Of a stretch of DNA of 64,000 nt, positions 26,901-38,100 are shown piece after piece. Under the pieces are notes generated by a model. The model searched no databases and was not told the DNA's origin. It saw only the letters and a list, made by a program, of their open reading frames with translations. The stretch lies in contig OY740769.1 in NCBI GenBank assembly GCA_963513935.1, forward strand, positions 73,611,712 through 73,675,711, in the 5' to 3' direction. How positions within the stretch are numbered: the first letter of the stretch is position 1; the number at the start of each line of letters is the position of its first letter. Position numbers and translations under genes: made by a program. This DNA is from Aphrophora alni. Lineage: Eukaryota; Arthropoda; Insecta; Hemiptera; Aphrophoridae.

Positions 26901-27714
26901 TTTCTTCTAATTTACCTACTATATTCCTAAATTTTGTATCCTTCTTCTGTAAAACTTCTATATTTTGTAACTGTTCGCCCACTTCTGGATTAAACTTCTG
27001 TAACACTAATTGGATTTGTACAAGTCGGTCCTCCCCATTTTCTTGTGAACATTCTCCATCCTCTGGGAATCTGCTCAATGTATCTGCAACAATATTTTCT
27101 TTTCCCTTGCAGTGTCGAATTTGGATGTTATACTCCTGAATTAATAAGATCCACCTCGTCATTCTAGCGTTAAGTAGTTTGCATTGGTTAATGAAAGTGA
27201 TCGCCTTATTGTCAGTTATAACGGTTATTTTTCTTCCTAATAAATAATTCCTAAATTTCCTTAATCCTAATACTACACTATACAATTCTTTTTCGGCAGT
27301 GCTATAAAATCTCTCAGCCCCTTTAAATGTTCTGCTTGTAAATCCTACTACAGCAATGTTATTCTGGTCATCGAGTTGGTACAGTTGTGCTCCTGACGCA
27401 ATATCGGACGCATCTGTCTGTAAGTAAAACATCTTTTCCATATTTGGGTGCTTTAACGTTACAGCCTCAATAAATTCCTCCTTTACAGCTAAAAAACTCT
27501 GGTTAATACTATTTGTCCATTTAAATTTTGTTCCTTTCTTCAGTAGTCCTTGTAATGGAGCTGTTGTTTGTGCGTAATTTTTTGAAAACCGGTGGTAGAA
27601 ATTTGTTAATCCTAAAAAGCTTTTTAATTGTTTTGGTGTCTTAGGACGCGGAAAATTTTGAATTGCCATCATTTTTTTGCTCTTGCGGTTTGATACCATC
27701 TGTGGTGATAACAA
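26872..27714 (-). CDS. pol: Gypsy RNase H and RT connection (middle part of pol)
   Basis: 280 residues. It opens with the end of the RT thumb/connection region (SFLGLTNFYHRF), then shows the RNase H acidic residues in FYLQTDASDIASG, AEKELYSVVLGLRKF, ITVITDNKAITF and NIVADTLSRF. The enzyme degrades RNA in RNA-DNA hybrids during reverse transcription. The last residues form the linker to integrase. The first ~15 codons are out of phase with the upstream RT and are not genuine pol sequence: the correct phase joins the RT frame at a 7-A run (27672-27678). Both breaks need the same kind of one-base change in an A run. Confidence 0.92.
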   Translation of the reverse strand: MLSPQMVSNRKSKKMMAIQNFPRPKTPKQLKSFLGLTNFYHRFSKNYAQTTAPLQGLLKKGTKFKWTNSINQSFLAVKEEFIEAVTLKHPNMEKMFYLQTDASDIASGAQLYQLDDQNNIAVVGFTSRTFKGAERFYSTAEKELYSVVLGLRKFRNYLLGRKITVITDNKAITFINQCKLLNARMTRWILLIQEYNIQIRHCKGKENIVADTLSRFPEDGECSQENGEDRLVQIQLVLQKFNPEVGEQLQNIEVLQKKDTKFRNIVGKLEENDPKNFRML

Positions 27715-29056
27715 AACCTAGATAATCTATTTCTTTCCTGCAGAACATAGATTTCTCAAAATTTACTGTTAAGTTGGCGTCTTGAAATACCTTTAATATT
27801 TTTTCTAATTGGTCCACATGATCTTCCCAGTTTTGCGAAATACATAAACAGTCGTCCACATACATAATTAAATTCCTTTTAACTTCTTCCGTCAGAATTG
27901 AGTCCAAACCTCGCGTTAAACTTGCTAAGCTTGTGCTCAACCCAAACGGAACGGTTTTGTACCTGTAGCACAATCCTTTGTACAGAAATGCCGTGAAATC
28001 CTTGCAATCTTCGTGCAACGGGATTTGCCAAAAACTGCTAGTTAGGTCTAAACTACTCATCCAACTGATCTTCTTACCGATTGTCAATAACTCTTGGATT
28101 GGTCGAATCCCTTCGTAATCCGGTATGGTTCTCGCATTTATAGTCCTGGCGTCTAAACAGATCCTTACGCTCCCATCTTTCTTACATACAGGTACTATAG
28201 GATTAATGTATGCGCTGTTTGCTCTCTCGATGATCCCATAACTTAGCATTCTCTGAATCTCTGCATCAACGGCTTCTCTAAACTTAGTTGCTACTGGCCA
28301 ACTCCTCTGACAGTATGGTGTTCTATCAGTTACTTGAAATTTATGGTAATAAGTTGAAATTAATCCTGGTTTTTTGCTGAAAACTGTTTTATATTTATTA
28401 AATATGCTGTATAACCGCTGCCTATTCTCAAGTGGTACATGTTCCAAATTGCTTATTTTGTTTATATCAAATTCATATTTATCCTCTTCAATTTGTAGGC
28501 AATTATTCAAACTTTCAATATTAACTTCTGACGAATCCTCGAATTTAATTTCCTTTCTACCAACTCCATAGTTTAATTTATTTCCTATTTCTAACTTATT
28601 ATTAATAAAATTGACGATTGCATGATTTCTTGATAAAAACTCTAACCCAAGTATACAATCTCGAATTAGTTCTGGTACTATTATAAAATGCACGGCGATT
28701 AATTCTGTTCCTAACTTAACTTTAATGAAAATTTGTTTTTTAACACTTTTGGAACGCAGACCTAATGCTCCAATAACTTTTACTCCTGCTACCGGTAATT
28801 CTTCAAAAACTCCTAAATTTAATTTATTTGTGTTGTAGAAAGATTCAGATATCGAATTTACCTCACAACCTGTATCGATTAACGCTCTGACCTGTACACA
28901 CTCATTAAAAACTAACTTAATTTCTGGACATTTATTAATGTCATTAATTATATCGCTTGTGTCGTGATTGTCCTCTAAATAATCTTTTAAATCGGTGAAT
29001 AAGGTATTTATGGTTGCCTTGTTCTTATCCGCTAGGTCTACATTCCATTCCAACTT
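27641..29056 (-). CDS. pol: Gypsy protease and reverse transcriptase (N-terminal part of pol)
   Basis: This frame continues directly from gag after a single TGA at 29057-29059; no ATG precedes the protease, so it has no start of its own. The aspartic protease active site is RALIDTGCEVNSIS, with the second conserved patch RDCILGLEFL. RT follows with SLDLTSSFWQIPL (catalytic motif A), the VPFGLSTSLAS patch (usually FGLxNAPxxF, so slightly changed), and the YVDD box in LIMYVDDCLCIS. About 10 residues after GFVITTDGIKPQ the frame is lost at the 7-A run and ends in unrelated residues. In Ty3/Gypsy elements the protease cuts the polyprotein and RT copies the genomic RNA from a tRNA primer. Confidence 0.93.
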   Translation of the reverse strand, partial: KLEWNVDLADKNKATINTLFTDLKDYLEDNHDTSDIINDINKCPEIKLVFNECVQVRALIDTGCEVNSISESFYNTNKLNLGVFEELPVAGVKVIGALGLRSKSVKKQIFIKVKLGTELIAVHFIIVPELIRDCILGLEFLSRNHAIVNFINNKLEIGNKLNYGVGRKEIKFEDSSEVNIESLNNCLQIEEDKYEFDINKISNLEHVPLENRQRLYSIFNKYKTVFSKKPGLISTYYHKFQVTDRTPYCQRSWPVATKFREAVDAEIQRMLSYGIIERANSAYINPIVPVCKKDGSVRICLDARTINARTIPDYEGIRPIQELLTIGKKISWMSSLDLTSSFWQIPLHEDCKDFTAFLYKGLCYRYKTVPFGLSTSLASLTRGLDSILTEEVKRNLIMYVDDCLCISQNWEDHVDQLEKILKVFQDANLTVNFEKSMFCRKEIDYLGFVITTDGIKPQEQKNDGNSKFSAS

Positions 29057-30751
29057 TCACTTTTGCCCTCTTCCGTCCCTGTCTGCAGGTTGTCGACCTT
29101 CCCAACGGTTCCCTGGTCCATTTTTTATGTCGGCACGCACATCTGGTTTTCTGTAAACATCCCTATTCTGACGTAACGGTAAATGTCTACTGTTGTACCC
29201 ATTCATTTGTCCCCAAGGCCTGTTTACAACTTCTCCCTCTCTCTCGTCGCGTGGATAGGATGCCTTATAATTACCATTTCTTTCTTCGTAACTATTAATG
29301 TGTCGTACATCTGCCTGTCGGAATTCCATCAATAGTTTTACAAATTCCTGCTTTGTTTTCACACCCCTGGTGATAACAGCAATTAGTGTAGTTGGGTGAA
29401 AGTGCTTAGCGATTTTTTGGACTAACTGGGCTTCTAAAATCGGCGGTTCTAACTCTGAACATTCCAACATCATGTTCTCCACATATGTGATAGCTTCATC
29501 CCCAATTTTTCCTTTAAACTTTCCGAATTCCAACCTGTCTCGGATGTTTGCTTGTATCATTTCGTTAAAATATTTATCCATAAATATTTTTTCAAAATCT
29601 TCGAAGTTTTTAACTTCCCTACGGTGTAGAAACCACCATACACATGCTTCATCTTTTAAATATCTATCTAACCAATACATGTTCCCTTGATGTGTGTAAC
29701 TAACGCTAACTTCTTTTATGATCCTTAAAAATTGCATTGGGAATCTTTCTTTTCCTGTAAAACTAATATCCCTTATCTCTGGTTCCCTTATTATGATACC
29801 ATCCCTTGTTTTTAAATTACTTAATCTTTCATCTACTTCTGTCACTTTATTTTTCATTTCGTCCGTTTGTTTCTGATATTGGTTAATTTTTTGTGAATTT
29901 TCTTGGCATTGTGATTCGATTTCTAGAATTTTATTATTAGATCTAGCTTGACTTTCCTTTACCTTATCAATCTGAGCGTCTACGTTAATTTGATTTTCAG
30001 TTAAATTTTTGTTTACGGTGATTTCGATTTCTTTAATGCTCTCTTGTACATCCTTTTCTACTTCCACGACTTTACTTGCAATTTCTTTTAAATTTTCTCT
30101 TAAATCTTCGCACTTATTACCTATTTTATCGGTGAAATTTTCTTCAATTTTATTTAATTTATCATTCATTTCCGTCCTAATTGTCTCGGCTGTGGTATCC
30201 GATCTTAATTTAATTTCTTCGAGCTTGTTCTCGAATCTCTCCGCAAATTCATTAAATTTTCGGTCCATTGTCTCCGCATTTTGACTAACATTGCCACTAA
30301 GTTCTTCTAATTTTTTATTATTTTCCTCGAGCTTTTTATTTTGTTCTGCGAATTTTTTATCGATGCTTGCTTTTAGAATTTCCGCATTTTTATTAATTTC
30401 TTCGAAATTCTTTTTATTAAGGGCTTCCGCATTTTTACTACTTTCTTCAAATTTTTTATCGATGCTTGTTTTTAGGATTTCCGCATTTTTATTACTTTCA
30501 TCAAATTTTTTATTAAGGATTTCGATTAATTCGTTTAATCCTACCGTTGGGGTCCCATACACCTTTAAATTTTCACTCTCCCCTGAATTATTACCCTCAT
30601 TAGTATTACTTTCACTATTATTAATCCCTATAGCTCTATCCATTTCTGATTCTATCCCCATTTGATTATTAATCTCCTCATCAAACCCCATTGTTATTTG
30701 GTTATTTGCCATCTTTTTATAATTTTTTATCCTATTACTACGTCTTAACAT
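29057..30751 (-). CDS. gag: Gypsy Gag, with long coiled coil and no zinc knuckle
   Basis: 564 residues with a proper ATG at 30751. Residues ~75-310 are rich in Lys, Glu and Asn with heptad spacing and three repeats of the form KNAEILK.SIDKKF, predicting a long coiled coil. Residues ~325-480 contain the retrotransposon capsid region (FLRIIKEV, WLDRYLKDEACVWW, FEKIFMDKYF). The C-terminus is basic (Arg-, Asn- and Gly-rich), but no CCHC zinc knuckle is present, so nucleic-acid binding probably relies on basic residues. Gag forms the particle that packages the element RNA. The stop is a TGA in context CAA AAG TGA AAG TTG, after which the same frame continues into protease. Confidence 0.92.
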   Translation of the reverse strand: MLRRSNRIKNYKKMANNQITMGFDEEINNQMGIESEMDRAIGINNSESNTNEGNNSGESENLKVYGTPTVGLNELIEILNKKFDESNKNAEILKTSIDKKFEESSKNAEALNKKNFEEINKNAEILKASIDKKFAEQNKKLEENNKKLEELSGNVSQNAETMDRKFNEFAERFENKLEEIKLRSDTTAETIRTEMNDKLNKIEENFTDKIGNKCEDLRENLKEIASKVVEVEKDVQESIKEIEITVNKNLTENQINVDAQIDKVKESQARSNNKILEIESQCQENSQKINQYQKQTDEMKNKVTEVDERLSNLKTRDGIIIREPEIRDISFTGKERFPMQFLRIIKEVSVSYTHQGNMYWLDRYLKDEACVWWFLHRREVKNFEDFEKIFMDKYFNEMIQANIRDRLEFGKFKGKIGDEAITYVENMMLECSELEPPILEAQLVQKIAKHFHPTTLIAVITRGVKTKQEFVKLLMEFRQADVRHINSYEERNGNYKASYPRDEREGEVVNRPWGQMNGYNSRHLPLRQNRDVYRKPDVRADIKNGPGNRWEGRQPADRDGRGQK

Positions 30752-30842
30752 TAAATTAATTATATCTAATAGTCTTTCTGTCTCTTATCTTATAATGCTA
30801 CCTTCAGGTTACACCACGTGAACTAAATTTTAATTTTAATTA

Positions 30843-30862
30843 AGCCACGAGTTGGACGCCAA
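30843..30862 (-). other. Primer-binding site of the Gypsy element
   Basis: Two bases inside the 5' LTR, the element strand reads TGGCGTCCAACTCGTGGC. It begins with TGG, the complement of the tRNA CCA end. The first 11 bases match the tRNA-Lys type site TGGCGCCCAAC except at one position; the following bases fit less well. Priming by tRNA-Lys is therefore likely but not certain. Confidence 0.7.
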
Positions 30863-30863
30863 T

Positions 30864-32141
30864 TATAACCTTTATTATTTATTTTTAATTAATTACTTTG
30901 ATTAAAACACAACTACGTTATCATATTTAAATTATTTATTCTTTAAATACAATTTGCACCTAAAGTTGGGTGCCAATATATAACAGTTGAATTAATTAAA
31001 TCTTCAAATTAATTGATGCACATATGAGTATTCAAATTTATTCATCTTATCACTAAATCTCATCCATTCAACTTAAACTAGACATAAACATTTATAACAC
31101 AATGAAATACTTAATTCTAGAACATAGCAATTTTATTATTATTATTAGGTGCATCAAAATCGTATCATTAATTGTAATTTTAATTTAGTCTTTATATTTT
31201 AATATCTCAATTGTTTTATTGATTTGTTGGGCGCCAGGTATAATTTACCAATTATATAATGAAGTTACTTTGATTGCTCTTTGAAATTTAAGTTTAAATG
31301 GCTCTCGGCCTAGCTCAGATTTTATTTAAAGTGGGGCGTGGTTTCTTTGGTAACCTGAAGTAAAAACTACAATAACTAATCAGATAACTTATCGTGGTTC
31401 AGTAGCATGGAATGATGTCTTCTTGGAGTTTTACAGGTGAGATGATCCCTCGAACTTATGGCAGATATCACAAGAAACTTAATCCAATTTATAGGCACTT
31501 TGACGATCTCGAAGCTTGAACTACCTCACTCTGTTGCTTGAATTCTTGGTCAATTAATCAAAACTCTTCTTTAACTTTACGATGATTTTAATATAATTCG
31601 ATGACTTAAAACTTTTCTTCAACTTTACGACGATTTGGCGAACTTCGCCCTGTTCCTAGTTCCTCTCCCTTGCGACGCTCGTTCTTTACTGCTTTTTTTG
31701 ATTTTTGAATTCTTACGCAGAGTTTTCCCGTTTTACCCCTTCTTCGCTTATTTCTGGATGACGCTTCTTTTTGGTTGGTTGGATTTGATTTTTCAAACTC
31801 TAACCGTCTTTCAAAGTTCGTTAAATCTTGTTTCTTAGCTGAGTTCAACGTACCTCTGCCTAGTTTTTTGTCTCTTTTTCTTTTGTTAACTTGGGCGTAC
31901 ACAAACTTTCTAATTTCCCATGTTGTCACATTACATAACTCAACTCTTCCTATTTAATTTGTCACGCTGCCCTCGCCCTTTCAATAATTTTGTAGTTTCG
32001 AAGTATTGTTTCCTTAGAAATCCTTTAACAAAATTTATTATGTGTTGGAGTGACGTTTATGTTTGACATTTATTTCTAACTGACAAGGTTTAAACATTTT
32101 GAATTGGACAAAGCTTTTACTTAGGGCTTCTCAACGTTACA
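30864..32141 (-). repeat. 5' LTR of the Gypsy element, carrying its promoter
   Basis: Same length as the 3' LTR, with no difference seen in side-by-side reading. By position it should hold the promoter and transcription start. A weak TATA-like AAATTAAATAGG lies on the element strand near 31960. The PBS-like junctions recur at 30965-30983 and 31226-31243. Confidence 0.95.
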
Positions 32142-32349
32142 GTATGGACACGAGGATTATTATCTACAGGGAAATAAAATAGAAAAAAAGTTTATTAAAT
32201 TTAATAACTAAGTTAAAAGGAATTTTAAGGGAACCATGGCCTTCAGATATCTTGAGATTCTTAGTAATTGTTGTCGTATCATATATAAAAATGGGATGAA
32301 TATTTTAAAAGTAATTTCGATTTTATAATGAAAATTCAAAAACAATTTT
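32142..32349. other. Resumed flank of haplotype A, ending at the N gap
   Basis: Starts with the right-hand GTAT copy and continues with the sequence found at 42109-42310 in the second copy, with small differences. It stops at the gap. Confidence 0.9.
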
Positions 32350-32549
32350 NNNNNNNNNNNNNNNNNNNNNNNNNNNNNNNNNNNNNNNNNNNNNNNNNNN
32401 NNNNNNNNNNNNNNNNNNNNNNNNNNNNNNNNNNNNNNNNNNNNNNNNNNNNNNNNNNNNNNNNNNNNNNNNNNNNNNNNNNNNNNNNNNNNNNNNNNNN
32501 NNNNNNNNNNNNNNNNNNNNNNNNNNNNNNNNNNNNNNNNNNNNNNNNN
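32350..32549. other. Assembly gap, exactly 200 N
   Basis: A run of 200 undetermined bases. The round length means a scaffolding placeholder and not a measured distance. Frames drawn across it are meaningless. Confidence 0.99.
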
Positions 32550-33490
32550 AGAGAGAGAGAGAGAGAGAGAGAGAGTGAATGAATTGTCTCACATTACTGT
32601 GAACCAATTTTGATGTAATGTATGACAGCCCTAAGGATCAAATAAAACACACCTATACAAAAAATGTCGGTTATGGAGTTAACGGTCAAATATTAACTGT
32701 AGACGCATTTTAGAAGTTCGGATTTTGTTGCGATTTTTTAACTTACCCTCTTATGGGTTAAAAAAAAATTCCCTGGCTCGATATTTATTTAAAAACTACA
32801 CTTTTTAACCCATAAAAAGGTTAAGCAGGCGTATAATTATCGCACTAGGTATTTGTTCTATTTTAATGAAGCAGGATCGGCGAAGTGTTGAAGTATTGAT
32901 CTGTGACAGCGAAGGCCCCCCAGTTGATTAATGACCTAGATTAAGTAGGCCTAAATGAAACTGGCTTTAATTAAGTCTTTCTTCAAAACAGACTTTCTTT
33001 ACCTACAGTAGGCCTACAGGACATTTATTGCGTCATTTTTAAGAACGAGTGACGGATAATTATTTGTAACTATTGATAGGCCTATACAGTACTAGGTTGT
33101 CATCAAATGACAGAGACTGGAGCAGAGCGAGTTTCTTAGGTAATAAGATAGCCTATATATTGAACCCCAATTAACTGTATACAAAACATAACATTAAGAA
33201 TTAGTTTTTCATTTAAATGATAAAATTTTATTTAACATTTCGACATTTACATATTCTATGAGAGTTGGTGTTATAAAATGTTAGTTAGTTTTATGATTTA
33301 AAAGAAGAAAAATATAACTATTGTAATATACTCCTATACGGTACCTAACAACAGAAATTATAAAGATAACCTTTCATTGATGTTTTTGTTAACATAACCT
33401 CACATTGATTTGGTGGTAATTCTAACGAATCAACTGTTATTAAATTCGTAAAATTTGTTATGTTAAATAACGAAATGGTTTAAATTTTCA

Positions 33491-33537
<47 letters not shown>

Positions 33538-34182
33538 CATATAATTTCTTTGTAAATTCCTGTAGGCTTAATGTGTTAAAATTTGTAATCAAGTTAAAAT
33601 TATGTGCATAAATAAAAAAGACACAGCATTATTTTACGTTCAATTTCAACGCTCTCGCTAGATAATTGTATTAAATTTTACACAGCTATTTTAGCTGTGG
33701 TTAGATGAGATCAAGAACCGTGATCATGGAATGTGCACTGATCATGTTCCTTAAAACCCAGTAATACCATATGTATCTATCGTCTTTACAGATCGTAAAT
33801 TAGCTCTATGTATTATTACATTCATTGGTTAGACAGAAAAGTCTGTCATTTGAATTCAAAACTCAGTTAGGCCTATGCCTATTAGCCATTTTAACCTATT
33901 TTCCGTTCCAGCGATATCGTTATTAATTCGAATTCCACTCAATTATCTAGAATGATTGCTTAGAAATAGTTTAAAGTCGTTTTTACTAGCCAAATTTTGT
34001 AAGTTATGCAAGATAGTTTTTTAGGGTTTGTAACCAAAGGATCCGTATAAATTTCATGCGCGTTTTGTCCATTTGTGTATCTGTAAGTAGCAAGCTACAC
34101 AGACAAGACGATAAATCCTATATATTTTAAACTTCGCATTTTTATTCTTTGGATTGTTCCCATTTTAGGAAAAATATATAGC

Positions 34183-34221
<39 letters not shown>

Positions 34222-34803
34222 AATTACAGTTAATGCTTTTCTTTTTTGTGTGGGGTATTAAATAAAACTAGAAGTTATTCTGTTTACGAATAAAATGTAT
34301 TAATAAATATTGAGCTTTATAAGTTATAAGGATTAAATAAAGCAATAAAGCTAAAGTTTCAAAATTATATTAATAATATAAATGAGCTACAATTGTTTCG
34401 CCTTGCGGCATCATCGGGCAACAGTTGATAAATATTAAATAAACTGTACAAAAATATTGCACAAATGTTGTCATTTAACAACCTCCAAAATCTAATAAAA
34501 ACCGACCAAAATTTATTCTTCACCAAAAATGTCAGTTGATTAGTTATCAGTCAATAATTGAAATTGGACGATGGGCCCTGTTTTAAAAACACTATTTAAA
34601 TAGTGTCTAAACTTGGATCGCATTTGTGCCATAAATTCGCCCTCGAAGTAATAATATTTCATTAATCGAGTTATTAATGACGGCTGTTAAGGTTCATTTT
34701 TGCTGTTTGCTAATTATTCGTGAAACGTAATTGGACACGAGTTTTTGTTATTAATTTTCATATTTCAATAAAATTTGAAGGGAATCGATAGAACCAATTT
34801 TGG

Positions 34804-35180
34804 AAATTACGTCTTTTTATAACAGCCCCACGACCGATTATTTATTTATCTTATGAACCGACATTTTTAGGAAGATGGCGTCCAACAAGTTTTCTTTGGG
34901 TCCTTAGAGGTTACACTTGAGCAAAAAAGTTTATCAAAATCGATGGAGCTAATTTGAAGAAAATAGTTATTTATATTTTTATTTTTATAGCTGGTGCTAA
35001 CCCCAAATTTTGGGTTAAGAAAAGAAGATCCCGAGATATGAAGAAAATTTGCCCTCATACCAAGTTTGATTGAAATCGGTCTACGTGTTTGGACTATAAA
35101 GACGAAAGACGACAAACGTCTTACAAAGTGACAGACAGACGAAAGACAATTTTTTGAACCCAGGGAATCTTGAAATGGTA
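34804..35180. repeat. Dispersed repeat, allele of copy 1
   Basis: Counterpart of 15308-15690 in the second haplotype; the 109-codon minus-strand frame survives with a few substitutions. Confidence 0.6.
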
Positions 35181-38100
35181 TGAGCACGAAACTCAAAATA
35201 AATGTTTCGACTTATCATATTTCTTTCTCTATATTTCGTATATGTGAAAAAGTAAACAAAAGTGTTTCAATAGAGATCCAAATTAACACAATTTCAATTA
35301 TTAGTCACTTATAGTGAGTCCGATTCTGGACTATCCCGACGTTCTTAGCTGGTTACATTTCTCTTATCAGTTCTCTTCCAACCCTGATGCTATTACAGTA
35401 TTCGAAGACTAAGATCTCTATTTTACACTCTTTTCTTTTTTTAAGGCGATTTTGACCGTGAGGTTGTTCGTCTTTAAACAACTAATTAAACAATCAATTA
35501 TTTACTTGTTAATTATGTAGGTAATGAAGGTATTTTGTTGGTGTAAACCTTTTGATATTTCGTTTTTAACAATTGCTGTCATTTAGATAAAACAGACTAT
35601 TTAGGTAATTTTCGGAAATTCCCACACATTATTTTCAATTAAAAAGCTGGCGGTCCGAGTGACTCAACATTTTTTTAAATATACGGTAAGTATTAAGTGG
35701 TAAGTGTAGTTATACTGGTGCGGTATCGGAATGTAGTATACGCTGTACCTCGACAACTTTTTAATTAATAATCACTATTTCTTGCACATAATTCGACCCT
35801 GTGTCTGACGTGACGAAGGTAATTTTTTATTTTGATCTGATTACAGTTTCCTAATTGACTAAAAATTTCAAATACACTGAGCATTCAGGAACTTTTAAAT
35901 TACCTTTCTGTTCCTTGTAAGTTTAAATCATTTCTAAATACTTTACCATAAGACCAACTTTTACAAATTTAATAACAGTTGTTTCAAATTAGAATAACCA
36001 ATGAAATTAGAATAAATCAATTTCAGATTAACAAACTAGATCTACTAAATATTATATTATTTTCCTCTGTCACATCTTTTAGATGACAAAACTTTCGGAA
36101 CAAACTTGTTCATACCCTCTAACAAGTTAACAATACAAAAAAGAAGTACCATGCAACTTTTGAACATCAAAACAAGCACAAGTATCATATAATCCGTGCA
36201 CCAATTAATTTTTTTTAAGGTAGAAGTTTATCTGTTTAATAAATTATATTAAATTTGGAATTAATATATAAGTCATTCGATGACGACCTAGTTGAATTTT
36301 GGGTTCAAATCCTTCAAAATGAGAGCGGTCGAAAATCAGAGTTCAAATAACCTAAATGATTTGTGAGATGCACGGGCTTATATGCCACATTGTTGAAGAT
36401 TAAGCTACTAGAGGAAAACACATTCTACGACCATCTTTAAATAGAAATACCACCCACTTGGTTAGCACGTGTGGTGACTTAATATCTCCATAATTGAGTA
36501 TAAAATTCATTCTCTTTGCACGTGCCGAACATTCAGCACTGATACGCTTCAACCTTTTCTTCTTTTAAAACGGCTTTTCCCTCTTGTTTTAATACATGAC
36601 TCAGTACCATATAGTCAACAATTACCACAATATAATAAAAGTAGAGACTTTAATACTTTTTGATAACAATTTAAAACGTGAAACGTGGGTTTGCATGAAG
36701 TGAATAACTTCCGTAAATATTGTCAGATTTTTAGTTGTGTGTGAAATAAACAACCCAAAGACATTGGGCTAATCTTCACACACGTAGATTAAATATGCAC
36801 AAATACAAAATTAATCCAAGCATTTAGACAAAACAGCACAATTATACACAAACAAGTGATAGACGATGGCTTCCAGATGGATATATCGAAAATCATTTCA
36901 AAGTCTATTACAATACTTGTTTATACACTAAGTGTATGTGATAAAAGCTTTTTATCGTTATCATTTTTAGTTATTCACCAAAATCTCATTCGCCAAATAG
37001 CTACTTATTAGTAAATTAAAGTTATCAGCTGTTAGTTACACTACGCCATATAACTGAAGGCCTATCATATTACTAGTTGTTATTAAAATATATTTTTTCT
37101 TACTTTTAAGCAAACGTACAGAATAATTAAACGTTAATCAAATAAAAAAGTTAATATTTCTCGTAATTGCTCATTAAAAATAACATCACTTTCGTATATC
37201 ATTTCATTCATATTTATTTAAATTATTTATTTTATTCATATCATATTTATTCTAAAGTCATATTCATTTAAATATGACTTTAGAGTGTAATTTAATTTTT
37301 ATTAAACCTCAAAATACAGCAATAAAGCCCTACATACATATAAATAAGTAGTCTTTAAATGAAATAAATTGGAATCTCAAACTGTGATCTCGATGGAATT
37401 TTCTTCAAAATGAGATTCCCAAATTGGAGTGTTTAAAAATCGTTGAAAATTGAAGTAGAAATAAAAAATTGTTGAATTTAGACTTATATTTGAGTATAGT
37501 TGAATTTATTTACGTTTCAACAAAATTTCTATTTAATTATCTTTCACGAAATTTGTAAACTCAATAAAGCCAGCTTGAACTTTAAATTTACAATATCATA
37601 GATGTGACAATATTATACGCGGTTTTACATGACGCCAAATTCGAATAGTTCTGGATACACTCAGGAAAGTAGCACAGTCGATCGAGTTTTTTTAAAACCA
37701 TGTAGAGTACCTTTCGTCTAGACATGTTTTGTTCCGTTATCCTTTTTTAGAAATATTCCTGTGCTCTTGCCATCGCAAGATTGTGTCTACAAGTGGCACA
37801 GCAACAGTCTACAAGTGGTTCGAAGATAAAGCATGCAACGGCTGTAATATTATAAAGTTAGTGGTATAGACCAAAAAATATTAATTTGTAGTTCGACGCA
37901 TCGATTTTAAACAAACAAATTTTTGTTCTAACACTTTTGTGTACCACTGACTCTAATACAATTAGTAGTTTTATATTTCCAAAGCTAGTTTGGAAAGTTA
38001 TAAGTTAATTTGATTTTACATGGGTAGGGAACCAACCACAGCAAGACCGCCAACCTAAGGACTATCAGGTCATCAGGACCAATCAGGAAGATTGAAAGGG

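Larger units (their letters stand above)
22657..32141 (-). mobile_element. Ty3/Gypsy LTR retrotransposon, near-complete, recent insertion
   Basis: This 9,485-bp element lies on the minus strand. It has two 1,278-bp LTRs in which I see no difference, a 4-bp target duplication, a primer-binding site, gag, and pol in the order protease, reverse transcriptase, RNase H, integrase. That order defines Ty3/Gypsy (Metaviridae). The other haplotype has the undisturbed insertion site, so the insertion is recent and appears heterozygous. Pol is broken by two single-base frame changes in A runs, and gag and pol are separated by an in-frame TGA. Between integrase and the 3' LTR is 1.8 kb without a long frame, so no envelope gene is recognisable. 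Confidence 0.95.

Noticed and set aside
29014..30665. Plus-strand frames opposite gag (for example 29014-29298 and 30291-30665)
   Set aside because: Antisense shadows of the Gag gene; hydrophobic composition mirrors the Lys/Glu-rich sense strand.
32323..32607. Frames running across the N gap
   Set aside because: Undetermined bases; the apparent openness has no meaning.
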